Position numbers and translations under genes: made by a program. The notes beneath the pieces are model-generated. The model searched no databases. It was not told the DNA's origin and worked only from the letters and a program-made list of their open reading frames with translations. Below, in pieces: positions 1-5,888 of a DNA stretch of 7,890 bases (the first letter of the stretch is position 1; every line of letters begins with the position of its first letter). The stretch is from Chitinophagia bacterium (GTDB taxonomy: Bacteria; Bacteroidota; Bacteroidia; Chitinophagales; Chitinophagaceae): NCBI GenBank assembly GCA_010027295.1, contig RGVM01000103.1, forward strand, positions 1 through 7,890, written 5' to 3'.

Positions 1-99
1 ACAGAGCGGAAATACAAGGACCTGATGTCACGACTGACCGTTCTGGAAAAACAATTCGAGGATGTCTTCGATCAGCTCGACAGGGAGAGCGGCAACTGA
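1..99 (+). CDS. C-terminal tail of an unidentified protein (5' part outside window)
   Basis: This frame is open from the left edge and ends with TGA at 97-99, giving 32 visible residues. The segment is highly charged. Hydrophobic residues Y5, L8, L12, L15, F19, V22 and L26 (counted from the window edge) are spaced 3-4-3-4-3-4, the heptad pattern of a short coiled coil, and the protein ends in a polar RESGN tail. This suggests a C-terminal oligomerisation or docking helix. The family cannot be named from so little sequence and I do not assign a function. That it is coding is inferred from the uninterrupted frame, the amphipathic pattern and the lack of a better explanation for the stretch. The gene is followed by a spacer of about 200 bases before a tRNA on the opposite strand. 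Confidence 0.55.
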   Translation, partial: TERKYKDLMSRLTVLEKQFEDVFDQLDRESGN

Positions 100-129
100 G
101 TTACATGGAATCATCCCTGCCCAAGAGCG

Positions 130-145
130 CCTGGCGCGAGCCAGG
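130..145. other. Perfect short hairpin with GNRA-type tetraloop
   Basis: CCTGGC (130-135), GCGA loop (136-139) and GCCAGG (140-145) form a perfect 6-bp stem closed by a GCGA tetraloop, a stable loop class when transcribed rightward. It lies 31 bases after the stop of the upstream gene and could be an mRNA 3'-end structure. No U-tract follows, so a standard intrinsic terminator is not supported. Confidence 0.35.
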
Positions 146-250
146 AAACCCGCAAGAATCGGTGAGTCACCAACTGGCATGAAAGCCCTCCGGTAATCCA
201 AAGCGCAGGGAGGCTATCAGAAAAAAACCAGGATTGTAAAAGCTCCCGTG

Positions 251-288
251 ACAATGGAGGGGGCATGTATCCATGTCCCCCCCACTGT
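251..288 (-). terminator. Long inverted repeat downstream of tRNA-Arg; candidate terminator
   Basis: Arms at 251-267 and 272-288 pair over 17 positions around the loop TATC (268-271). Two positions are mismatched (258/281 and 254/285) and one pair is G-T (263/276); the core is a G-rich/C-rich run. Read on the minus strand it begins 19 bases beyond the 3' end of the tRNA, where a terminator or processing structure would sit. The following minus-strand bases hold only a short TTTT about 10 bases away, and a longer run of seven T (221-227 on the complement) further on, so the intrinsic-terminator reading is plausible but imperfect. It could also block readthrough from the rightward gene at the left edge. 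Confidence 0.4.
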
Positions 289-306
289 AAGATCTTCATG
301 AAAATG

Positions 307-380
307 TGATCCCGATTGGATTCGAACCAATGACCACCAGCTTAGAAGGCTGATGCTCTATCCAACTGAGCTACGGGACC
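307..380 (-). tRNA. tRNA-Arg (anticodon UCU)
   Basis: The reverse complement folds into a complete cloverleaf. The acceptor arms GGTCCCG and CGGGATC pair with one G-T. The D stem is GCTC/GAGC. The anticodon stem TCAGC/GCTGG encloses loop CTTCTAA with anticodon TCT (complement of 344-346). The variable loop is TGGTC, and the T arm ATTGG-TTCGAAT-CCAAT is perfectly paired. Discriminator base A is at 307. The gene does not encode the 3' CCA: the next bases read ACA. The tRNA decodes AGA and probably AGG arginine codons. It stands alone, transcribed leftward and divergent from ung, with a promoter-like box about 70 bases upstream and a strong inverted repeat just downstream. No copy of its 3' end is seen elsewhere in the window, so there is no sign of an integrated element. 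Confidence 0.97.
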
Positions 381-451
381 GGCCTTGCAGGGAAACCCAT
401 GTGTGGCAAGCCGGTTCCGAAAGAATGGCCTGACGCGGGGATTCTGCGATG

Positions 452-459
452 CAAAGATA
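452..459 (-). promoter_or_regulatory. Candidate -7 box for tRNA-Arg
   Basis: The minus strand reads TATCTTTG, an exact match to the Bacteroidota -7 consensus TAnnTTTG. Transcription would start about four bases further left, leaving a precursor leader of roughly 65-70 bases before the mature tRNA 5' end at 380. No TTTG is found at the expected 19-21 base spacing, so the -33 element is weak or absent. Confidence 0.4.
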
Positions 460-543
460 GGAATCCCTCCGAAGTACGTTTCCGGGATGGATGACAACTT
501 CGCCATACTTTCAGGACGGGTGTCGCAGCGCCCATGTTTTCCG

Positions 544-551
544 GATATTTG
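544..551 (+). promoter_or_regulatory. Candidate -7 box abutting the ung start codon
   Basis: GATATTTG differs from TAnnTTTG only at the first base. It ends four bases before the ATG at 556, so a start site at the normal distance would fall on or next to the ATG, giving a leaderless or nearly leaderless mRNA. No clear -33 TTTG is present at the right spacing (521-524 reads TGTC). This is a weak call on its own; the same geometry recurs at 5877-5884. Confidence 0.25.
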
Positions 552-555
552 AGGC

Positions 556-1245
556 ATGGAAGTCAGGATTGAGCCCGGCTGGAAGGAAGCCCTTGGGATG
601 GAATTCCAGAAGGAGTACTTCACCGAGCTGGTGCGGCACCTCAAGGTAGAGCGGGCATCCGGCAAGACGCTATATCCACCCGGCGCCCTCATATTCAACG
701 CCTTCGAACTGACACCTTTCGATTCGGTGAAGGTCGTGATACTGGGCCAGGACCCCTACCATGGCCCGGGGCAGGCACATGGCCTCAGCTTCTCCGTCCC
801 CGATGGTGTGAAGCCCCCTCCCTCACTCATGAACATCTTCAAGGAGATTGCCTCCGACACGGGCCTGCGGCCATCGGGACGGAGCGGCAACCTGACCCGA
901 TGGGCGCAACAGGGCGTCCTCTTACTGAACGCATCCCTCACCGTGCGGGCGAACGAGCCGAACAGTCATGCGGGCATCGGCTGGATGCCCTTCACGGATG
1001 CAGTCATCCGCGTGCTGTCGGAGCGCAGGGACAACATTGTCTTCATGCTTTGGGGACGTTTCGCACAGGAGAAGGCCGCTCAGGTCGACCCGGCCAGGCA
1101 TCTCGTGCTGAGGGCGGCCCATCCCTCGCCGTTTTCGGCCGACAAGGGTTTCTTCGGGTGCAGGCATTTCTCGCGGGCCAACGCATGGCTCGTCTCCAAG
1201 GGCATCACTCCCGTCGACTGGAACCCTGAAAGCGGGCAATCATGA
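556..1245 (+). CDS. ung: Uracil-DNA glycosylase, family 1 (UDG)
   Basis: Removes uracil from DNA by cutting the N-glycosidic bond, the first step of base-excision repair of deaminated cytosine or misincorporated dUMP; acts in the cytoplasm. The 229-residue length is normal for the family. Visible motifs: the water-activating loop GQDPYHGPGQAHG (64-76, catalytic D66), the uracil-binding VLLLN (121-125, N125), and the DNA-intercalation loop AAHPSPFSA (187-195) with catalytic H189. The start at 556 is preferred because the N-terminus (EPGWKEAL...EFQKEYF) aligns with the usual family beginning; a second ATG at 598 would cut off this conserved helix. No Shine-Dalgarno sequence is seen. The last codons overlap the next gene by ATGA, so the acyltransferase is probably co-transcribed and translationally coupled. 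Confidence 0.98.
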   Translation: MEVRIEPGWKEALGMEFQKEYFTELVRHLKVERASGKTLYPPGALIFNAFELTPFDSVKVVILGQDPYHGPGQAHGLSFSVPDGVKPPPSLMNIFKEIASDTGLRPSGRSGNLTRWAQQGVLLLNASLTVRANEPNSHAGIGWMPFTDAVIRVLSERRDNIVFMLWGRFAQEKAAQVDPARHLVLRAAHPSPFSADKGFFGCRHFSRANAWLVSKGITPVDWNPESGQS

Positions 1246-1979
1246 AGCGACTCCTGAACCGCTTGTTTACGGTCTATGTGGGCCTCGCGTTCATCCTGAC
1301 CATGTCGCTGGTGCTCCTGCCCATCTGGATTGCGGGCCTCTGGCCGGAGCCGAGGCGTACGGACATCGTGATCCGACTGCTCAGGGCATGGATGGCAGTC
1401 TTCTTCCCGCTGGCGGGAGTACGTCTCCGTATCCGAGGCCGGGAGCATTTCGAGCCGGGAAGCAACTACATCGTCGTCTGCAACCACAATTCGCTCATGG
1501 ACGTGCCTGTCACCACACCGGGTATACCCGGCCCCAACAAGACCATCGCCAAGGTGGAGATGGCGCGGATCCCGCTGTTCGGCATCATCTACAGGAGAGG
1601 GTCCGTGCTGGTCGACAGGCATAGCGAGAAAAGCCGGCGCGACAGCTATGGGGCCATGCGTCGGGTACTGGAAGAAGGTATGCATATGTGCATCTATCCC
1701 GAGGGCACGAGAAACCTGACCGGAAAGCCGCTGAAGTCATTCCATGACGGGGCCTTCAGACTCGCCTGCGAGACGGGGAAATCCATCATCCCTGCCCTGA
1801 TCTTCGGTACTTCTCGGATGCTGCCGAGCCAACCGCCCATGGGCTTTCACCCCGGTCAGCTGGAGTTGCACTTCCTGGCACCTGTGGATGTCCGCCCAGG
1901 TGAGGATCCCGTGGCCCTGAAAGAGACCGTGTTCCAAACGATGTGGGCATACTACGAAGCGCATGCCACCCCGACCTAG
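1242..1979 (+). CDS. plsC: Lysophospholipid (1-acylglycerol-3-phosphate) acyltransferase, PlsC/LPLAT family
   Basis: Probably transfers a fatty acyl chain to the sn-2 position of 1-acylglycerol-3-phosphate, making phosphatidic acid for membrane phospholipids at the inner membrane. The 245-residue protein has an N-terminal hydrophobic segment (about 12-33) that would anchor it. The four LPLAT motifs follow: NHNSLMD (81-87, catalytic H82 and D87), the FGIIYRRGSVLVDR region (113-126), YPEGTRN (152-158, phosphate-binding E154-G155-T156-R157) and IIPALIFGT (182-190, with P184). Members of this family also acylate other lysolipids, including ornithine or glycine lipid precursors in Bacteroidota, so the exact acceptor is not fixed by sequence. 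Translation starts inside the ung stop (ATGA). The stop TAG at 1977-1979 overlaps the stop of the convergent lptD-like gene, so no intergenic terminator separates them. Confidence 0.93.
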   Translation: MKRLLNRLFTVYVGLAFILTMSLVLLPIWIAGLWPEPRRTDIVIRLLRAWMAVFFPLAGVRLRIRGREHFEPGSNYIVVCNHNSLMDVPVTTPGIPGPNKTIAKVEMARIPLFGIIYRRGSVLVDRHSEKSRRDSYGAMRRVLEEGMHMCIYPEGTRNLTGKPLKSFHDGAFRLACETGKSIIPALIFGTSRMLPSQPPMGFHPGQLELHFLAPVDVRPGEDPVALKETVFQTMWAYYEAHATPT

Positions 1980-4756
1980 TTGGAATAGAAGTAGCGGGTG
2001 CGGTTGATGCGGAGGTCCCTCAGCATGCCCGATTTCGGACTGATATTCATATTGAAGAAACGGAAGAGGCCGACGGGTGTGACGTTGATCGACATCTGCC
2101 AGCAGTGCAGGTCGCGCGAAACGAAAGTGGTAAGCGACTGCAGCTTCATGGTACGCATGTCGTAGAAGCCTGTGGCCCCCATCTTCCACTTGGGCGTAAT
2201 GTTGAAGTCGCCGCTGAAGTTGAAGCTCGAGGTGAACTCCGTCCGATAGGTATAGTCGCTCTGCAGCATCCGCGAGAAGCTCAGGCTCAGACCGAGGTTA
2301 AGGGACCATGCGATGTTGAAGTCGGTGAACTCTCCGGGGTTCCTACGGACATAGTCTAGCTGTTGCATGACCTGGTCCGGCGAGAGGTTTTCCGACTGTT
2401 GCTTGAGGAGTTCCTCGTTGGTCTGCTTCTTCTCGTCCTTTTTCTTGCTCTGCAGGGAAGTGGACATGTTGAGGCTTCCATTCACGATGTTCCCCAGCCG
2501 GAAGCGCCCGTTTTGCCAAACGTATCTGTTGATAGACCTTCCCGTGAACGGGTCTGACTCGTAGGGGTCGATGGTGCCGTTGGCTGTGATGCTGACCTTG
2601 TCGAACAGCATGCTGCGGGCATAGACGCTGAAGGTGCTCAGCTGAAAGGAGTCTGCCAGGAAGTTATACCCGCCGTTGATGCCGAAGCCGTCGATGAGCT
2701 TGACCTTGCGGATACCTTCCTCGGTGGTGTCGGTCCGTGATTTGACCTTCATCTCGAGGTTGTTGTCGATGCCGAAGCCGATGCCGCCATTCTCTCCCGG
2801 GGAGAAGGGCCCGTAGAGGGATCCGTCGAAGACGGACATGAGCTGGTAGTTGCCCGCCTTGTCGACACGCTCGCGGTAATAGAACTGCTTCATGAGGTCG
2901 GGGCGGTAATTTACACTCATCTGCGGCCTCATGACATGTCGAATGGCCTGCACCCGAGCATCCTTCCGGGAGGCGAGAAAGGTCCCGAAGAAGGCGGTAT
3001 TGAAGGCGATTCCGGCAGACATCTCTCGGCCGGTGAAGAAGCCCTTCTCGACGGTGGTGTCGAGCTTCTCGGTGACAGGGTTCCAGCGGCGGAAGAGCTG
3101 CTGTGCGTACCAGCGCTCCCGGTATGAGATGTTGGGCGCCACTTGCAGCGGGCCGAGTGCCGGCAGCGAAAGTGTGATGGGGATGTCGTGTACGGCACCC
3201 CACTGGAAAGTGTCGATGAGTTGTTTGAGTCGGAATGCCGTGTCGTAGAACGACACCTGTCCCCTTACGTTGCTGTTGTAGCCCACGCCTAGCTTCTGGT
3301 ACCACTTCGTCTCGCCCACCTGGTCCTTCTGCTGGAAGGGGTAGATGGTGTTCATGACGAAGGTGATGTCGGGCAGGCTGAGGTTGACGAGCTTGGTGTT
3401 GGTGTTCTGGTTGTGGTTGATGTTCATGCTCAGGTTGAAGGGTCTGCCCACCCAGTTCTTCTGGAGTGAGATGGTCGAGTTGAGCTGATTGGTGAAGTTG
3501 ACGGGCTGCATGTAATTACCACCCCTGCCACCGCCGGCGCCAGCGTTGAGCAGGGCTCCGTTTGGGACCAGCGAGAGGTATTTGCTGCTGCCTGCCTGTA
3601 CGCTGGCGCTGAAGTTCACTCCCGGCCTCGCCTTGCTATCCATGCCGTGCGACCAAGTGACGAAGAAACTCTTGTTCCGTCGGTAGTCGGGGTCTCCCTT
3701 GAAGGCGAACTTCGTATTCTGCAGGCTGATGTTGAACGTACCGTTGTAACGGTACCGCTTCCTGTAAGAGGGTGAGAAGTTGAGTCTCCAGCTCCCGTAG
3801 GAGTAGAAATCGCCCCAGGCCTTCGCATCGAGGTAGTCGTTGATGACCTTGTAGTAGCCCATGCCCTCCAGCCCGAGACCGAAGTCCTCCGTGACGGTGA
3901 ACTGTGGGGGGATGAAGCCTGAGCGTCGGCCGGAGGCCAGAGGGAATATGGCGAAGGGCAGGTAGATGGGGACGGGCACGTCCTCGAATTCGGGGTGCAC
4001 GGGTCCGGTGACGGCTATCTTCTTGTTGATGAACTTGGCCTTATTAAATCGGAAGGCGAAGTGGGGCGTGTCGAGGTTGCAGGTCGTGAAGCGGCCCTTC
4101 GAGGCGAAGAAGGTCTCGGGGTCTGACTTCTTGACCTTCTGCGCGAAGTTGTAGATCTCGTCCTGCTGGAAGAAGGAGTTGTAGGTGAGGCCACGCTGGG
4201 TCTTGAAATTGAAGCGGATGCTGTCACTTACCGTGGTGGTTTCGCCCTGGGTGAGTTTTGCCATGCCCTGTACCTTGCCGCTGCTGTCTCGGCCCATACG
4301 GGCGGTGACGACGTTGGTGGCCTGGTCGAAGACCAGATTCGGCGCCTTGAGACTGACGTCGGTGTAGTTGACCTCCGTCTTGCCGTAGAGCAGGATCCTG
4401 CGCGAGTCCACCTGCAGGACCATGGAGTCTTCGGCCTTGTACTGGACGGGGGCGTCGAGGGTGTCCGCCGACAGCCGATAGGAAAAAGTGTCGATGCGTC
4501 GGGCCGTGGCGGAGCTGTCAGGGGGCTTCCCGGGCAGAGTGTCAGTCGGGGCAGGCATCCCCACTGCCGCTGTGTTTGCCCTTGCGGCCCTGACCGGAAT
4601 GGGTAGCGTGTCAGTGAGAGGAGTGAAACCAGGTTCGGCAGCCAGCGTCCCAACAGATGCCGACAGCCCCAATACAGCCAAAATGATGTGAATGATCGCC
4701 AGGGAGGCAGGAGCTTGTTTGGAAATTGGACTATTTTTGGAGGAGCGTCCTATCAT
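1976..4756 (-). CDS. lptD: LptD-like outer-membrane LPS-assembly protein (OstA domain plus beta-barrel)
   Basis: Likely the outer-membrane translocon that inserts lipopolysaccharide into the outer leaflet, working with LptE and the periplasmic Lpt bridge. I choose the ATG at 4754-4756 (926 residues). It opens a signal peptide: basic n-region, hydrophobic stretch about 18-39, Ala-rich cleavage site near 38-41. The frame stays open upstream to an ATG at 4909, but that 977-residue form would bury the signal peptide and overlap the divergent amidase gene. After a Pro/Thr/Ala-rich linker (about 45-89) comes an OstA/LptA-like jellyroll (about 109-249) with the family signature FTTCNLDTPHF (223-233) and VPVPIYLPFAIFPL (260-273). 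The rest is alternating aromatic/polar strands of a large barrel ending RYFYSN. Only two cysteines occur, C226 and C885. A Lys/Glu/Gln-rich loop (about 771-811) interrupts the barrel. Confidence 0.9.
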   Translation of the reverse strand: MIGRSSKNSPISKQAPASLAIIHIILAVLGLSASVGTLAAEPGFTPLTDTLPIPVRAARANTAAVGMPAPTDTLPGKPPDSSATARRIDTFSYRLSADTLDAPVQYKAEDSMVLQVDSRRILLYGKTEVNYTDVSLKAPNLVFDQATNVVTARMGRDSSGKVQGMAKLTQGETTTVSDSIRFNFKTQRGLTYNSFFQQDEIYNFAQKVKKSDPETFFASKGRFTTCNLDTPHFAFRFNKAKFINKKIAVTGPVHPEFEDVPVPIYLPFAIFPLASGRRSGFIPPQFTVTEDFGLGLEGMGYYKVINDYLDAKAWGDFYSYGSWRLNFSPSYRKRYRYNGTFNISLQNTKFAFKGDPDYRRNKSFFVTWSHGMDSKARPGVNFSASVQAGSSKYLSLVPNGALLNAGAGGGRGGNYMQPVNFTNQLNSTISLQKNWVGRPFNLSMNINHNQNTNTKLVNLSLPDITFVMNTIYPFQQKDQVGETKWYQKLGVGYNSNVRGQVSFYDTAFRLKQLIDTFQWGAVHDIPITLSLPALGPLQVAPNISYRERWYAQQLFRRWNPVTEKLDTTVEKGFFTGREMSAGIAFNTAFFGTFLASRKDARVQAIRHVMRPQMSVNYRPDLMKQFYYRERVDKAGNYQLMSVFDGSLYGPFSPGENGGIGFGIDNNLEMKVKSRTDTTEEGIRKVKLIDGFGINGGYNFLADSFQLSTFSVYARSMLFDKVSITANGTIDPYESDPFTGRSINRYVWQNGRFRLGNIVNGSLNMSTSLQSKKKDEKKQTNEELLKQQSENLSPDQVMQQLDYVRRNPGEFTDFNIAWSLNLGLSLSFSRMLQSDYTYRTEFTSSFNFSGDFNITPKWKMGATGFYDMRTMKLQSLTTFVSRDLHCWQMSINVTPVGLFRFFNMNISPKSGMLRDLRINRTRYFYSN
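4732..4739 (+). promoter_or_regulatory. Candidate -7 box for the amidase gene, inside the lptD signal-peptide region
   Basis: TATTTTTG matches TAnnTTTG exactly on the plus strand. A start about four bases downstream would give the amidase mRNA a leader of roughly 100 bases containing the hairpin at 4799-4814. The nearby TTTG (4718-4721) is only 10 bases upstream, too close for a -33 element, so support is partial. It forms an 8-bp inverted repeat with the leftward box at 4767-4774. Confidence 0.3.
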
Positions 4757-4766
4757 GGTGGGCGCA

Positions 4767-4774
4767 CAAAAATA
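4767..4774 (-). promoter_or_regulatory. Candidate -7 box for the lptD-like gene
   Basis: The minus strand reads TATTTTTG, an exact TAnnTTTG match, ending 10 bases before the ATG chosen for lptD. Initiation about four bases further on would leave a leader of only about five bases and would exclude the upstream in-frame ATGs, supporting the 926-residue form. No good TTTG is seen 19-21 bases upstream. Confidence 0.4.
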
Positions 4775-4798
4775 ACCATAATTCCCACCCACGGGCCC

Positions 4799-4814
4799 GC
4801 TACCTGCCGGTAGC
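4799..4814. other. Perfect 6-bp stem hairpin between lptD and the amidase gene
   Basis: GCTACC (4799-4804), loop TGCC (4805-4808) and GGTAGC (4809-4814) pair perfectly. The 8-bp palindrome CGGGCCCG (4792-4799) abuts it. It sits in the divergent intergenic region and in the predicted amidase leader, so it could be a protein-binding dyad or an RNA leader structure. Which of these, if either, is not decided by the sequence. Confidence 0.3.
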
Positions 4815-4841
4815 CGGTGCGACATCAACCCTGATCGATCG

Positions 4842-5798
4842 ATGACTCCGCTCCGCCCTCTCCATTTCCTGTTGCCGGCCATTCTAATTACGGCGCAACT
4901 CCCGGCCAAGGCTCAGGCCGTACGTCCGGGTCCGCGCATTCGAACTATCATCGTAGACCCCGGCCATGGCGGTACCGACCAGGGCGCCAAGGGGCGCTAT
5001 TCGACAGAGGCGCAATTAACACTCCAGATGAGCCTCAAGCTGGAAGAAGTCCTGCGAAAGGCGCTTCCTGAGACCAGGATCGTGATGACACGGACGACCG
5101 ATATCTTTAACCATGTCAAAGAGAAGGCCGACATCGCCAACCGGGAGAAAGGCGACCTTTTTGTATGTGTGCACGTGAACGCGGCACCTCCCGTCAGGCA
5201 CCGCGAGTTCCTGCACTACAAGACCGTCACCTACTACAAGGGCAAGGGCAGCAAAAGGAAGAAGTACACCCGCAAGGAGCCCGTCTATAGGACCTGGACC
5301 ACGCCAAACCCAGCCTATGGGACTTCCACCTACGTCTTTGCGGCCGACAGGTCCTCTAAAAAAGCAGAGGAGTTCCTCGAACAGCCACGCTTCGAATCCG
5401 ACGCCGAGGTGATGGACATCCCCGACCCCGAGAGCACGGAAGCGAAGATCATGGCCCACCTTTGGTCACAGAAATTTTTCAAGAACAGCGTCAAGCTCGG
5501 TTCCTTCATAGAGGATGAATTCGTGAAAGCCGGCAGACGCAGCTGGGGGGTGCTGCAGCGCAACCATATGGGCATCTGGGTACTGCAGGCCACCAACATG
5601 CCTGCCGTACTCGTCGAGACGGGCTATATCACCAACGAGGAGGAGGAGAACTACCTGAACAGCGAGGAAGGCCAGGCCCAGATCGTCCAGTCCATCGCCA
5701 ACGGGGTCATCCGCTACAAGACACAGCTCGAGAACGGCGCGCCAGTCCGGACCGACTCTGTGTCACCCGTCAAGGCCGCCCCCGTTGCGGGCCGTTGA
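4842..5798 (+). CDS. Secreted N-acetylmuramoyl-L-alanine amidase (Amidase_3 family)
   Basis: A zinc enzyme that cuts the bond between N-acetylmuramic acid and L-alanine of the peptide stem, used for cell separation and wall remodelling in the periplasm. The 318-residue protein starts with a clear signal peptide (hydrophobic 8-20, AKAQA cleavage near residue 26), which supports this ATG. Amidase_3 motifs are complete: VDPGHGG (38-44, zinc ligand H42), E56 in STEAQ (second ligand), VCVHVNA (108-114, third ligand H111), and VLVETGYITN (256-265, catalytic E259). Between H111 and GTSTYVF (160-166) lies a Lys/Arg-rich insertion (about 116-158) that could be a regulatory or wall-binding segment. The C-terminal tail (about 297-318) is Pro/Ala/Val-rich. 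No Shine-Dalgarno sequence is visible. The gene diverges from lptD and is followed after 90 bases by the MCE gene. Confidence 0.95.
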   Translation: MTPLRPLHFLLPAILITAQLPAKAQAVRPGPRIRTIIVDPGHGGTDQGAKGRYSTEAQLTLQMSLKLEEVLRKALPETRIVMTRTTDIFNHVKEKADIANREKGDLFVCVHVNAAPPVRHREFLHYKTVTYYKGKGSKRKKYTRKEPVYRTWTTPNPAYGTSTYVFAADRSSKKAEEFLEQPRFESDAEVMDIPDPESTEAKIMAHLWSQKFFKNSVKLGSFIEDEFVKAGRRSWGVLQRNHMGIWVLQATNMPAVLVETGYITNEEEENYLNSEEGQAQIVQSIANGVIRYKTQLENGAPVRTDSVSPVKAAPVAGR

Positions 5799-5853
5799 GA
5801 CTCCCGGCGGAATGCCCGTTGTCGAGCTGATAAGTTCGGGAAAGACGGGTTTC

Positions 5854-5884
5854 TTTGCCGCGACCAGCAACCCCTTTATCTTTA
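5854..5884 (+). promoter_or_regulatory. Bacteroidota-type promoter for the MCE (mlaD-like) gene
   Basis: TTTG at 5854-5857, a 19-base spacer, then TATCTTTA at 5877-5884 (seven of eight to TAnnTTTG) reproduce the -33/-7 pattern of the Bacteroidota housekeeping sigma factor. The -7 box ends only four bases before the ATG at 5889, so the predicted start site falls at or beside the start codon. This implies that mlaD and the following OstA-like gene can be transcribed separately from the amidase gene. Confidence 0.6.
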
Positions 5885-5888
5885 CCGC

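Noticed and set aside
307..380. tRNA-Arg as an integration site for a mobile element
   Set aside because: No duplicate of the tRNA 3' end, no integrase and no accessory genes are visible nearby within the window.
342..698. Minus-strand open frame of 118 codons over the tRNA and ung start
   Set aside because: It reads through the tRNA gene and the 5' end of ung, shows no domain or signal peptide, and is an ordinary antisense frame in GC-rich DNA.
4757..4909. Upstream in-frame extension of the lptD-like gene to an ATG at 4909 (977 residues)
   Set aside because: It would place a signal peptide about 60 residues into the protein, overlap the divergent amidase gene by 68 bases, and run through the promoter-like box at 4767-4774. 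The extension lacks recognisable family sequence.
5815..5856. Possible terminator after the amidase gene (CCCGT and ACGGG followed by TTTCTTT)
   Set aside because: Only five base pairs with a 25-base loop; too weak to call, and the T-rich part doubles as the mlaD -33 region.
5796..5888. Amidase stop and MCE start are in the same frame with 30 sense codons and no stop between, suggesting a fusion or stop readthrough
   Set aside because: An open stretch of 30 codons in one of three frames is common by chance, the MCE protein has its own membrane anchor and promoter, and the intervening codons show no protein-like pattern.
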